A stretch of 64,000 bases of DNA from Stenotrophomonas maltophilia (GCF_006970445.1 NZ_CP033877.1:3914750-3978749); one strand, 5' to 3'. Positions 11,574 to 19,764 are shown, counted from the first letter of the stretch. Numbers and translations: made by a program. Notes: generated by a model from the letters alone, not told the origin.

Positions 11574-12392
11574 ATGCGCTCCGTACCCACCCTGCTCGCC
11601 CTCTCCCTGCTCGCCACCGGTGCTTCGTTCGCCACTGCCGCCCATGCCGCCGAAGGCGATGACCGCTTCGCCATCCGCCTGGGTGCGATGAACATCGACT
11701 CGGACAACACGATCCGCGGCAAGACCAATGTGGCTGGCCAGGATGTCTCCCTGAATCAGGACTTCAAGCTGGGCGGCAAGGAATGGGAACCGCGCATCGA
11801 TGGCATGTTCCGCATCAGCAATCGCCAGCGCCTGTTGTTCAACTACTTCAAGTACGACAAGGACCGTCGCGAGACGCTTGACCAGGGCATTTCCTTCGGC
11901 GGTGAGAACGTGCCGGCCGGCAGCTTCGTGAAGGGTGAACTGAAGTACCAGGTGGCCAGCCTGGTCTATGACTACTCGGTCGTTGACACCGACACCTTCG
12001 ACCTCGGCCTGCAGATCGGTGGCGAGTACGCCAAGGTCAGCACCAAGGGCTACGCCGACCTGGGCACCGTATACGAAGGCCAGTTCCTCAACGAGAAGGC
12101 TGACGGCATCGCGCCGGTGGTGGGTGCGCGCATGACCTTCACCCCGGGCGAGCGCTGGATGATCACGCTGCAGGGCCAGTACCTGAACACGCGTTGGGGC
12201 AGCTTCGATGACTACAAGGGCGACCTGAGCCGCGCCAACGCCATCGTGGATTACCGCTTCACCAAGAACTTCGGCGTGTTCGCCGGCTACGACTGGTTCA
12301 AGCTGGACGTGGACAAGAAGGGCAGCGACGGCACTGTCGGTCTGAAGCAGGAATTCAAGGGCCCGGTGGCCGGTATCAGCTTCGTGTTCTGA
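11574..12392 (+). CDS. Outer-membrane beta-barrel protein, porin-like
   Basis: Secreted protein of 272 residues with a clear signal peptide (MRSVPTLLALSLLATGASF to about residue 25, cleavage near AAHAAEG). The mature part alternates polar and aromatic residues, as in barrel strands (for example RLLFNYFKYDKDRR, KYQVASLVYDYSVVDTD, WMITLQGQYLNTRW) and ends in Phe (VAGISFVF), the outer-membrane assembly signal. No known substrate or exact family is recognised; OmpL/OmpW-like small barrels are the nearest. The start at 11574 is chosen because the signal peptide begins there, though the frame is open upstream. A terminator follows at 12427. Confidence 0.82.
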   Translation: MRSVPTLLALSLLATGASFATAAHAAEGDDRFAIRLGAMNIDSDNTIRGKTNVAGQDVSLNQDFKLGGKEWEPRIDGMFRISNRQRLLFNYFKYDKDRRETLDQGISFGGENVPAGSFVKGELKYQVASLVYDYSVVDTDTFDLGLQIGGEYAKVSTKGYADLGTVYEGQFLNEKADGIAPVVGARMTFTPGERWMITLQGQYLNTRWGSFDDYKGDLSRANAIVDYRFTKNFGVFAGYDWFKLDVDKKGSDGTVGLKQEFKGPVAGISFVF

Positions 12393-12426
12393 TCCCCCGC
12401 CCCTTCCACGGCATCCTCTCTCCTGG

Positions 12427-12459
12427 CGCGGCCTCCGGAACATCGGGGCCGCGTTTTTT
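12427..12459 (+). terminator. Rho-independent terminator after the barrel-protein gene
   Basis: CGCGGCC (12427-12433) pairs with GGCCGCG (12447-12453) and is followed by six T residues. Confidence 0.85.
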
Positions 12460-12498
12460 GTGGGTTCCTGACAGGAGAGCAGAAGCGGGTTGGTCGAG

Positions 12499-12597
12499 CG
12501 CTGGAGAGAGCGGGGGCTGCGTGCGAATGTCCCCCGGCGCCGGCCTGCGGCCGACACCTCCTCCTTTACTTCGCACACAGCCCCCGCTCCCTCCGCG
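12499..12597. repeat. Core-and-arms structured repeat, copy 1
   Basis: Self-complementary arms of 28-29 bases (12499-12527 and 12570-12597; one gap and two mismatches, centre GAGCGGGGGCTG) enclose a 42-base core (12528-12569, beginning TGTCCCCCG and ending CCTCCTCCTTTAC). The core is 36/42 identical to the reverse complement of the core of copy 2, while the arms of the two copies are unrelated. Inside the core CGGCC/GGCCG forms a small hairpin. Confidence 0.8.
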
Positions 12598-12610
12598 TTT
12601 CGGGCATCCA

Positions 12611-12773
12611 GGCGGCTTGGGCAGGGCTCTCGGCTATCCGCAAGCAGAGCCGCTGCGGGGGTGGCAGTTGCCGTAGACGCAGGCTTGATCGAGCGCCGGA
12701 GGGAGAGGGCCTCCGGGCGGCTTTGGTACTGGCTCTCGACTGTCCGCAAGCTGAGCCGCTGCGCGGGTGGCAG
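12611..12773 (+). repeat. Degenerate direct repeat of about 57 bases
   Basis: Segments 12611-12667 and 12716-12773 are diverged copies of each other; both begin GGCGGCTT and share GCCGCTGCG, then GGGTGGCAG. The sequences before them (12485-12510 and 12680-12706, both with TCGAGCGC then GGAG) also match. The gap therefore holds two diverged copies of one larger unit, into which the two core-and-arms elements are placed at different points. Confidence 0.7.
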
Positions 12774-12860
12774 GCGTTTCGACAAAGTAAAGGAGGAGGC
12801 GACCGCCACAGGCGGGCGACGGGGGACATTTGTCGAAATGCCTGCCACCCACGCAGCGGC
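12755..12860. repeat. Core-and-arms structured repeat, copy 2
   Basis: Arms of 32 bases (12755-12786 and 12829-12860) pair with two or three mismatches; the inner ends read GTTTCGACAAA and TTTGTCGAAAT. They enclose a 42-base core (12787-12828, beginning GTAAAGGAGGAGG) that is the reverse complement of the copy 1 core with six differences. The core lies in the opposite orientation to copy 1. Confidence 0.8.
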
Positions 12861-12887
12861 CCCACCCTTCGCTGCAGCACTGATCGA

Positions 12888-12918
12888 AGAAAAAAAGCCC
12901 CGGCAGATGCCAGGGCTT
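12888..12918 (-). terminator. Rho-independent terminator after lpd
   Basis: On the minus strand AAGCCCTGGC (12909-12918) pairs with GCCGGGGCTT (12895-12904), one mismatch, followed by a long run of T. Confidence 0.8.
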
Positions 12919-12942
12919 CTCGTTCGGAACGGCGCGGACGCC

Positions 12943-14751
12943 TTACTTCTTCTTCGGCATGTACAGATCGGTGATCGTGCCGTCGTAGATTTCCGAGGCC
13001 ATCGCCACCGACTCGCTCAGCGTCGGGTGGGCGTGGATGGTGTGGCCGATGTCCTCGGCTTCCGCACCCATCTCGATCGCCAGGCCGATCTCGGCCAGCA
13101 GGTCACCGGCATGCACGCCGACGATCGCACCACCGATGATGCGGTGGGTCTCTTCGTCGAAGATCAGCTTGGTGAAGCCCTCGGTGCGGCCGATGCCGAT
13201 CGCGCGGCCACTGGCGGCCCACGGGAACTTGGCCACGCCGACCTTCAGGCCCTTGGCCTTGGCTTCGGTCTCGGTGACGCCGACCCAGGCGATTTCCGGG
13301 TTGGTGTAGGCCACCGACGGAATCACACGGGCAACCCATTCCTTCTTGTGGCCAGCGGCCACTTCAGCAGCCAGCTTGCCTTCGTGCGTGGCCTTGTGCG
13401 CCAGCATCGGGTTGCCGACGATGTCGCCGATGGCAAAGATGTGCGGCACGTTGGTGCGCATCTGGCGATCAACCGGGATGAAGCCACGCTCGGTGACCTG
13501 CACGCCGGCCTTTTCAGCATCGATCTTCTTGCCGTTCGGCGAGCGGCCCACGGCCACCAGCACGCGGTCGAAGGTGCCCTGCGCCAACGCAGGCGCCTGG
13601 CCTTCCTCGGCGGCTTCGAAGGTCACGGTGATGCCCTTGGCATCGGCGGTGACGCCCGAGGCCTTGGTCTTCAGGTGCACGTCGATGCCCTGCTTCTTCA
13701 GGCGGTCAGCCAGCGGCTTGACCAGGTCCTTGTCGGCGCCCGGCATCAGCTGGTCCATGAACTCGACCACGGTGACCTTGCTGCCCAGCGCACCGTACAC
13801 GGTGGCCATTTCCAGGCCGATGATGCCGCCACCGACGACCAGCAGCGAGCCCGGCACTTCGGCCAGCTCCAGCGCGTCGGTGGAATCCATCACGCGCTTG
13901 TCGTCCCACGGGAAGTTCGGCAGCTTCACCGCCTGCGAACCGGCAGCGATGATGCACTTCTGGAAGCGCAGCAGCTGGGTGCTGCCGTCAGCGGCAGTAA
14001 TTTCCAGCTCGTTGGCCGAGATGAACTTGCCGACGCCCTGCACGCTGCGGACCTTGCGCTGCTTGGCCATGCCGGCCAGGCCCTTGGTCAGCTGGTTGAC
14101 GACCTTTTCCTTGTACTGACGCAGCTTGTCCAGGGTGATGGTCGGCTTGCCGAACTCGACGCCGAAATCACCGGCGTGGGCCACTTCGTCGATCACCGCA
14201 GCAGCATGCAGCAGTGCCTTGGACGGAATGCAGCCGACATTGAGGCAGACGCCGCCGAGGCTGGCGTAGCGCTCGACCAGCACCGTATCCAGGCCGACGT
14301 CGGCGGCGCGGAAGGCGGCGGTGTAGCCGCCCGGGCCGGAGCCCAGCACGACCATTTCGCATTCGATGTCGGCCGGCTTGCCGCTGGACAGCGCCGGCTT
14401 CGGTGCAGCCGGTTCGGCCGGGGCACGGTGCGACGGGGTCACCGGCGGCTTGCTGGCCGGGGCGGCCGCAGCGGGAGCCGGCGCAGCGGCCTTGGCCGGG
14501 GCTTCGGCGGCGCCTTCAGCGTCCAGCACCACGACCACGGCGCCTTCGGACAGGGTGTCGCCCAGCTTGACCTTGATGTCCTTGACCACGCCGGCGGCCG
14601 AGGACGGCACTTCCAGGGTGGCCTTGTCCGACTCCAGGGTCACCAGACCCTGATCCTTCTTCACCGTGTCGCCGACGGCGACCAACACTTCGATCACCGG
14701 CACATCGCTGTAATCGCCGATGTCGGGAACCTTGACTTCAATCGTGGCCAT
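12943..14751 (-). CDS. lpdA: Dihydrolipoamide dehydrogenase (E3) with N-terminal lipoyl domain
   Basis: Flavoprotein E3 of the pyruvate dehydrogenase complex: reoxidises dihydrolipoyl groups with NAD. 602 residues, longer than ordinary E3 (about 470), because a lipoyl domain is fused at the N-terminus (lipoyl Lys43 in ESDKATLEVPS) followed by an Ala/Pro linker (about 82-128). The FAD-binding VLGSGPGGYTAA and the redox disulfide in GGVCLNVGCIPSK (Cys169, Cys174) are intact. The C-terminal dimer interface with HAHPTLSE contains the catalytic His. Forms an operon with the E2 gene upstream (107-base gap with a GC-rich hairpin). Confidence 0.97.
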   Translation of the reverse strand: MATIEVKVPDIGDYSDVPVIEVLVAVGDTVKKDQGLVTLESDKATLEVPSSAAGVVKDIKVKLGDTLSEGAVVVVLDAEGAAEAPAKAAAPAPAAAAPASKPPVTPSHRAPAEPAAPKPALSSGKPADIECEMVVLGSGPGGYTAAFRAADVGLDTVLVERYASLGGVCLNVGCIPSKALLHAAAVIDEVAHAGDFGVEFGKPTITLDKLRQYKEKVVNQLTKGLAGMAKQRKVRSVQGVGKFISANELEITAADGSTQLLRFQKCIIAAGSQAVKLPNFPWDDKRVMDSTDALELAEVPGSLLVVGGGIIGLEMATVYGALGSKVTVVEFMDQLMPGADKDLVKPLADRLKKQGIDVHLKTKASGVTADAKGITVTFEAAEEGQAPALAQGTFDRVLVAVGRSPNGKKIDAEKAGVQVTERGFIPVDRQMRTNVPHIFAIGDIVGNPMLAHKATHEGKLAAEVAAGHKKEWVARVIPSVAYTNPEIAWVGVTETEAKAKGLKVGVAKFPWAASGRAIGIGRTEGFTKLIFDEETHRIIGGAIVGVHAGDLLAEIGLAIEMGAEAEDIGHTIHAHPTLSESVAMASEIYDGTITDLYMPKKK

Positions 14752-14858
14752 GGTGGGTTTTCCTCGTGCCCGCCCGGCGGCGCCGGCGGGCTGTCACTGC
14801 ATCTGTTCACGCGGCCGCGCCAGGGGCTGCGGCCGCACGGTGGGGGCGAAGCGGTGCC

Positions 14859-16556
14859 TTACAGCAGCACGCGGCGCATGTCGGCCAGTACCTGCGACAG
14901 GTACGTGGTGAAGCGTGCGGCCAGGGCGCCGTCGATGACGCGGTGGTCGTAGCTCAGCGACAGCGGCAGCATCAGCTTCGGTGCGAACTCCTTGCCGTTC
15001 CAGACCGGCTGGATGGACGACTTGGAGACGCCGAGGATGGCCACTTCCGGTGCATTGACGATCGGGGTGAACGCGGTGCCGCCGATGCCGCCCAGCGAGC
15101 TGATCGAGAAGCAACCACCGCTCATGTCGGCCGGGCCCAGCTTGCCGTCGCGCGCCTTCTTGGCCAGTTCGCCGGTTTCCTGCGCGATCTGCACCACACC
15201 CTTCTTGTCCACGTCGCGGATCACCGGCACGACCAGGCCGTTCGGCGTGTCAGCGGCGAAGCCGATGTGGAAGTACTTCTTCAGGGTCAGGTTTTCACCG
15301 CTGGCATCGAGCGATGCGTTGAATTCCGGGAACTTCTTCAGCGCCGCGGCGCTGGCCTTGATCAGGAAGGCGAGCATGGTCAGCTTGATGCCGGCCTTCT
15401 CGTTCTCCTTGTTCAGCGCCACGCGCAGGCCTTCCAGGTCGGTGATGTCGGCCTGCTCGAACTGGGTGACGTGCGGGATCATCGCCCAGTTGCGGGCCAG
15501 GTTCGCACCGGAGATCTTCTTGATGCGCGACAGCGGCTGGACTTCGGTCTCGCCGAACTTGCTGAAGTCGACCTTCGGCCACGGCAGCAGGTTCAGGCCA
15601 CCACCGGCAGCGACAGCAGCACCGCCGGCAACCGGCACGCCACCGCTGAGTGCGGCCTTGACGAACTTCTGCACGTCACCCTTGGTGATGCGGCCACCCT
15701 TCTCGGTGCCGTTGATCTGCAGCAGGTCCACGCCCAGCTCGCGGGCGAACACACGCACCGCCGGGGTGGCGTACGGCACCTTGGCCGGCAGCACACCATC
15801 GGCGTTGAACTGCACCGGCGGGCTGGACGGGGCACCGGCCGACGGGGCGGCAGCAACCGGAGCGGCGGCGGCCACCGGCGCGGCAGTCTGCGGAGCGGCC
15901 GGTGCAACCGCCGGGGCCGGCGCAGCGGCCTTGGCCGGGGCCGGCGCGGCAGCGCCCTCGGCCTCGATGATGGCGACCACATTGCCCTGCGACAGATTGT
16001 CGCCAACCTTGACCTTGATCTCCTTGACCACACCGGCCACCGAGGACGGCACTTCCATGGTCGCCTTGTCGCTTTCCAGCGTGACCAGGCCCTGGTCCTT
16101 CTTGACCGTGTCGCCCACGGCGACCAGCACTTCGATGACCGGAATGCCGGCGTAGTCGCCGATATCCGGCACCAGCGCTTCAACCGCGCCACCGCCCGCG
16201 GCCGGAGCGGCCGGCGCAGCAGCAGCCGGGGCCGGCGCGCTCTGGGTGGCGGCAGCCGGGGCAGCGGCCTTGGCCGGTGCCGGTACGGCGGCGGCCGGCG
16301 CGGCGGCTTCGCCTGCGGCCACTTCGATCAGCGCCACGACCTTGCCTTCGGACAGGCTGTCGCCCACCTTGACCTTCAGTTCCTTGACCACGCCGGCCAC
16401 GGAGGACGGTACTTCCATGGTCGCCTTGTCGCTTTCAAGCGTCACCAGGCCCTGGTCCTTCTTGACCGTGTCGCCGACGGCGACAAGCACCTCGATTACC
16501 GGGATATCGCTGTAGTCACCGATATCGGGGACAAGTGCTTCCTTGATTTCGGCCAT
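14859..16556 (-). CDS. aceF: Dihydrolipoyllysine acetyltransferase (E2) of pyruvate dehydrogenase, two lipoyl domains
   Basis: Core subunit of the complex; transfers acetyl from lipoamide to CoA. Start at the ATG at 16556, giving MAEIKEALVPDIGDYSD; the frame runs 22 codons further upstream without conservation. 565 residues: lipoyl domain 1 (Lys44 in ESDKATMEVPSS), Ala/Pro linker, lipoyl domain 2 (about 120-200, same motif), second linker, peripheral subunit-binding domain (ATPAVRVFARELGVDL), and catalytic acetyltransferase domain with the DHRVIDGA motif near the C-terminus. No E1 (aceE) gene is present nearby, so E1 must be encoded elsewhere. Confidence 0.97.
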   Translation of the reverse strand: MAEIKEALVPDIGDYSDIPVIEVLVAVGDTVKKDQGLVTLESDKATMEVPSSVAGVVKELKVKVGDSLSEGKVVALIEVAAGEAAAPAAAVPAPAKAAAPAAATQSAPAPAAAAPAAPAAGGGAVEALVPDIGDYAGIPVIEVLVAVGDTVKKDQGLVTLESDKATMEVPSSVAGVVKEIKVKVGDNLSQGNVVAIIEAEGAAAPAPAKAAAPAPAVAPAAPQTAAPVAAAAPVAAAPSAGAPSSPPVQFNADGVLPAKVPYATPAVRVFARELGVDLLQINGTEKGGRITKGDVQKFVKAALSGGVPVAGGAAVAAGGGLNLLPWPKVDFSKFGETEVQPLSRIKKISGANLARNWAMIPHVTQFEQADITDLEGLRVALNKENEKAGIKLTMLAFLIKASAAALKKFPEFNASLDASGENLTLKKYFHIGFAADTPNGLVVPVIRDVDKKGVVQIAQETGELAKKARDGKLGPADMSGGCFSISSLGGIGGTAFTPIVNAPEVAILGVSKSSIQPVWNGKEFAPKLMLPLSLSYDHRVIDGALAARFTTYLSQVLADMRRVLL

Positions 16557-16593
16557 GGGGATAACTCCGGCAATCTGGTGTAGGGAAACGTCT

Positions 16594-16622
16594 ATTGTGC
16601 GGCCAGCGGGGTCCAGCGCCAA
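16594..16622 (-). promoter_or_regulatory. Possible promoter of the E2-E3 operon
   Basis: On the minus strand TTGGCG (16617-16622) and CACAAT (16594-16599) are 17 bases apart, each matching the sigma-70 consensus at four of six positions, 38 bases before the E2 start codon. Confidence 0.4.
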
Positions 16623-16723
16623 CCGTTACAGGTGTTTTCAGTACGCACGCAGCCGGGACAGGCTGTTGCCCATGGGTCGCGGCCGCGACCAGTCGGTAGC
16701 GTATTGTCCGGACGATGTCCGCT

Positions 16724-17239
16724 TCATGTCGCCCGCGCATCGGCCACCGGCTGCCAGGCCTGGCGCAAGCGCGGCAACGACCACGCCGCATTGGCAGGGC
16801 TGGTCGACGGCAGTGCGACCACTTTCGGCGGGGTCTCCAGCCGCGGCAGCACCCAGCGCTGGAACACCTGCAATGATGCACCGCCATTGCAGCCGATCAG
16901 CTTCAGCTCAGGCAGCGTGGCGATCAGTTCCGGCAGTGCATTGGCCACTTCCGTGCCACGCACGATGTCCGCATCCAGGCTGCCGCGACGCTCACAGCGG
17001 CCGATCACATCCCACAGGCCGATGCCCGCGGTATTCAATGCCTGCAGCCGCGCGGCATAGGCCATATCCACGTCGAAACCGCAGATGTCGGCCATCAGCG
17101 GCCAGAAGCGGTTGCGCGGATGGGCGTAGTAGCGCTGCTCCTGCAGCGACGCCACGCCCGGCATCGAGCCCAGCAGCAGTACCCGGCACTCCACGTTCAC
17201 CTGCGCTTGCAGGCCGATGCACAACGTTGCTGCGCTCAC
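16724..17239 (-). CDS. DNA-deoxyinosine (hypoxanthine) glycosylase, UDG superfamily
   Basis: Base-excision repair enzyme removing deaminated bases such as hypoxanthine. The superfamily signature is clear: VLLLGSMPGVASLQEQRYYAHPRNRFWPL-type region near the N-terminus (motif GSMPGVASL, then YYAHPRNRFW), GLWDVIGRCERRGSLDADI in the middle and PSTSPANA near the end, which is the second substrate-binding loop. The start is set at the GTG at 17239 because TTGGAGAAGAT just before it is a good ribosome-binding site; an ATG at 17317 would add 26 non-conserved residues. Stands alone between the E2 gene and the divergent ompW. Confidence 0.85.
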   Translation of the reverse strand: MSAATLCIGLQAQVNVECRVLLLGSMPGVASLQEQRYYAHPRNRFWPLMADICGFDVDMAYAARLQALNTAGIGLWDVIGRCERRGSLDADIVRGTEVANALPELIATLPELKLIGCNGGASLQVFQRWVLPRLETPPKVVALPSTSPANAAWSLPRLRQAWQPVADARAT

Positions 17240-17425
17240 ATCTTCTCCAACTGCATGAATGTCGGCGAGGGCCAAAAACCCCATGAATACAGGCATTCCG
17301 CACCCGTCGCTGAACAAGGAAAACTATTTTTTAACGTGCGTCGGATTCGATTCATGTTGGGGCGACTACGGTGTGCTCGCCCCGCAACCGGGGGCCCAAA
17401 ACAAGAAACATTAGGAGATACCCCC

Positions 17426-18061
17426 ATGCGCTCCATCCGTATCCTGAGTCTCGCCCTGCTGACCTCCGCCGCCTTCGCGCCGGCCGCTTTCGCCCAGGAC
17501 AGCAGCAGCACCGACACCGCTTCGGGCAAGCATTTTGCCGTTGTTGGCGGCATCTCGCTGCTGCAGCCGAAGAACGACCCGATCACCGGCGTGAAGAAGA
17601 CCGACGGTGGCCCGGCGCCGACCGTCAGCTTCAGCTACTACATCAACGACAACTGGGCCGTTGAGCTGTGGGGCGCCGCCGACAAGTTCGACAACAAGTT
17701 CAAGGGCCCGAACAACGCCCGCCTGGGCTCGGTCGAGCAGCAGCCGGTCGCGCTGAGCGGCCAGTACCACTTCGGTCAGGCTGACAACGTGTTCCGTCCG
17801 TTCGTGGGCGTCGGCTACTACCAGTCGAGCTTCAGCAACGAGAAGCTGGGCAACGGCGCTGACACCGACATCCGCTTCAAGGATGCCAAGGGCGTGATCG
17901 GCACCGTCGGCGTCGACATGAACATCAACTCCACCTGGTTCGCCCGTGCTGACGCCCGCTACATGCGTGCCCGCCCGGACATCAAGGTTGGCGGCGAGAA
18001 GATCGGCGAAGCCAAGATGGATCCGTGGACCGTCGGCTTCGGCATCGGCGCCCGCTTCTGA
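17426..18061 (+). CDS. ompW: OmpW family outer-membrane protein
   Basis: Small eight-stranded barrel of 211 residues. Signal peptide MRSIRILSLALLTSAAFAP to about residue 23 (cleavage after AFA). Family hallmarks: the early strand GGISLLQPKNDP, PTVSFSYYINDNWAVELWGA in the middle, PFVGVGYYQSSF and the ending TVGFGIGARF with terminal Phe. OmpW proteins bind small hydrophobic molecules and often respond to osmotic or oxidative stress. TTAGGAGATA precedes the ATG at 17426. Upstream, a 7-bp hairpin GGGGCGA/TCGCCCC (17359-17383) would lie in the 5' leader. Confidence 0.93.
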   Translation: MRSIRILSLALLTSAAFAPAAFAQDSSSTDTASGKHFAVVGGISLLQPKNDPITGVKKTDGGPAPTVSFSYYINDNWAVELWGAADKFDNKFKGPNNARLGSVEQQPVALSGQYHFGQADNVFRPFVGVGYYQSSFSNEKLGNGADTDIRFKDAKGVIGTVGVDMNINSTWFARADARYMRARPDIKVGGEKIGEAKMDPWTVGFGIGARF

Positions 18062-18092
18062 TCCAGGCAGCACCTGCTTCACTGATGTAACG

Positions 18093-18120
18093 CGACGGGC
18101 CCTTCGGGGCCCGTCGTCGT
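18093..18120 (+). terminator. Rho-independent terminator of ompW
   Basis: CGACGGGCCC, loop TTCG, GGGCCCGTCG (18093-18116), then TCGTTTCC. Confidence 0.85.
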
Positions 18121-18138
18121 TTCCGTCACCCGCGTTCT

Positions 18139-18191
18139 GTAGAGTCGAGCGTGCTCGACTGCCTTTTGTAGAGTCGGGCCATGCTCGACTG
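18139..18191. repeat. Two tandem SMAG-type palindromes ahead of glpD
   Basis: GTAGAGTCGAGCGTGCTCGAC at 18139-18159 and GTAGAGTCGGGCCATGCTCGAC at 18168-18189 are in direct orientation, both with the GTAG head. They lie in the leader region of glpD. Confidence 0.75.
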
Positions 18192-18216
18192 TAAACACAC
18201 AGGACGCGGAGACACG

Positions 18217-19722
18217 ATGGACGACGTCGACCTGCTGGTGATCGGTGGCGGCATCAACGGCGCCGGCATCGCCCGTGACGCCAGTGGCCGCGGCCTGCGC
18301 GTGCTGCTGTGCGAACAGCATGACCTGGCCGCGCACACGTCCAGTGCCAGCAGCAAGCTGATCCACGGCGGCCTGCGCTACCTGGAACAGGGCGAGCTCG
18401 GACTGGTGCGCAAGGCGCTGGGCGAACGCGAGGTGGTACGCCGGCAGGCCCCCCATCTGGTCCATCCGCTGCGCTTCGTCCTGCCCTGGGAACCACATCT
18501 GCGACCACGCTTGATGCTGCGCGCGGGACTGTGGCTGTACGACCATCTGGGCCGGCGCAGCCCCGCTTTCCCCGCGTCGCGCACACTGGACCTGCAACGC
18601 GACCCGCTGGGCCACTGGCTCTCGCCGACGCTGCGGCAGGCCTTCAGCTACGCCGATGCGCAGGTCGATGACGCGCGCCTGGTGCTGCTCAACGCCCTGG
18701 ATGCCGCGCAGCGGGGCGCACAGGTGCGTGTCCGCAACCGCTGCATCGACCTGCGACCCGCGCAGGGCCGATGGCAGGCCGTTTTGGAATCCGCCGATGG
18801 CCGGTCACACCAGGTGAATGCACGCGCCGTCGTCAATGCAGCGGGACCGTGGGCCGGCGGCCTGCTGGAACGGATGCAGGCGCGCAGCGGTGGCCCCGCG
18901 CTGCGCCTGGTGCAGGGCAGCCACATCGTGCTGCGCCGGCCCTGGCCCGATGACAGTGCCTGCCTGCTGCAGCAACCCGATGGACGCGTGGTGTTCCTGC
19001 TGCCCTTCGCCCACGACCACCTGCTGGTTGGCACCACCGACACCGACTATCGCGGTGACCCGGCGCGCTGCAGCGTGCTGCCTTCAGAGGTGACGTACCT
19101 GTGCGAAGCGGCCAATCGCTACCTGCATGACCCCATCGCGCCGGAAGAGGTGGTCTGGCAATTCGCCGGTGTACGCCCGCTGCTGGCCGACCCCGCCCCG
19201 CGCGCGGCAAAACTCAGCCGCGACTACCGCCTGCAGCTGCAGTCAGATCCGGCGCCAGCGCTGCATGTGCTGGGCGGCAAGCTGACCACCTACCGGGTGC
19301 TGGCCGAGGAGGCGCTGGAGCTGCTGCGCCCTGCCCTGCCACAGATGGGCCCGGCGTGGACGGCACGCGGAGACCCGCTGCCGGGCAGCGATTGGGGGGA
19401 TGCCGCACAGGTGCGCTCCCGCCTGCAGGCGCTGGCACCGTGGTTGCCCGCAGATATGGCGCGACGCTGGGCCGGGGCCTATGGCAGTCGCAGTGCGGAA
19501 CTGCTGCAGGGTGTTCAGGGCATGGGCGATCTTGGCGAGGACTTTGGCGGCGGCCTGCATGCGCGGGAAGTGGCTTTCCTGCGCGACCACGAATGGGCCT
19601 GGGACGCCGAGGACGTGCTGTGGCGGCGGAGCAAGCTGGGCCTGCGGCTGGACGCGGTGCAGGTGGCCAGGCTGCAGGCGTGGATGGGGGGTCAGAGCCC
19701 TTTCCCACGGAAAGGGCTCTGA
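18217..19722 (+). CDS. glpD: Aerobic glycerol-3-phosphate dehydrogenase
   Basis: Membrane-associated flavoprotein oxidising sn-glycerol-3-phosphate to dihydroxyacetone phosphate and feeding electrons to quinone. Start at 18217 (MDDVDLLVIGGG) after GCGGAGACACG; the 12 codons upstream come from a SMAG repeat. 501 residues, normal. FAD-binding LLVIGGGINGAGIARDASGR at residues 5-24, then SSKLIHGGLRYLEQGE, FLLPFAHDHLLVGTTDTDY and the C-terminal helical domain. Oddity: the last 11 residues (GGQSPFPRKGL) and the stop codon are encoded by a 40-base palindromic repeat, so the native C-terminus was probably replaced. Forms a pair with glpK; glpF and glpR are not here. Confidence 0.96.
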   Translation: MDDVDLLVIGGGINGAGIARDASGRGLRVLLCEQHDLAAHTSSASSKLIHGGLRYLEQGELGLVRKALGEREVVRRQAPHLVHPLRFVLPWEPHLRPRLMLRAGLWLYDHLGRRSPAFPASRTLDLQRDPLGHWLSPTLRQAFSYADAQVDDARLVLLNALDAAQRGAQVRVRNRCIDLRPAQGRWQAVLESADGRSHQVNARAVVNAAGPWAGGLLERMQARSGGPALRLVQGSHIVLRRPWPDDSACLLQQPDGRVVFLLPFAHDHLLVGTTDTDYRGDPARCSVLPSEVTYLCEAANRYLHDPIAPEEVVWQFAGVRPLLADPAPRAAKLSRDYRLQLQSDPAPALHVLGGKLTTYRVLAEEALELLRPALPQMGPAWTARGDPLPGSDWGDAAQVRSRLQALAPWLPADMARRWAGAYGSRSAELLQGVQGMGDLGEDFGGGLHAREVAFLRDHEWAWDAEDVLWRRSKLGLRLDAVQVARLQAWMGGQSPFPRKGL

Positions 19723-19727
19723 CCCCC
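19687..19727. repeat. Long palindrome overlapping the glpD 3' end
   Basis: GGGGTCAGAGCCCTTTCC pairs with GGAAAGGGCTCTGACCCC, leaving a loop of about 3 bases. It contains the glpD stop codon. A sister palindrome with matching compensated changes lies at 26021-26060. Confidence 0.85.
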
Positions 19728-19737
19728 GTGTTGCCAC

Positions 19738-19764
19738 GTGTACCAGCCAAGGTTGGCAGCTACC
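19738..19764. repeat. SMAG-like palindrome between glpD and glpK
   Basis: GTGTACCAGCCAAGGTTGGCAGCTACC is a CCAGCCAA/TTGGCAGC palindrome with a reverse GGTAG head at the right end. Confidence 0.5.

Noticed and set aside
11259..12848. 529-codon minus-strand frame over the barrel-protein gene
   Set aside because: Antisense to a signal-peptide-bearing outer-membrane protein; part is made of the structured repeats.
12490..14952. 820-codon plus-strand frame
   Set aside because: Shadow of lpd and of the repeat cluster; composition reflects the opposite strand's codon pattern.
14766..16583. 605-codon plus-strand frame over the E2 gene
   Set aside because: Antisense shadow of aceF.
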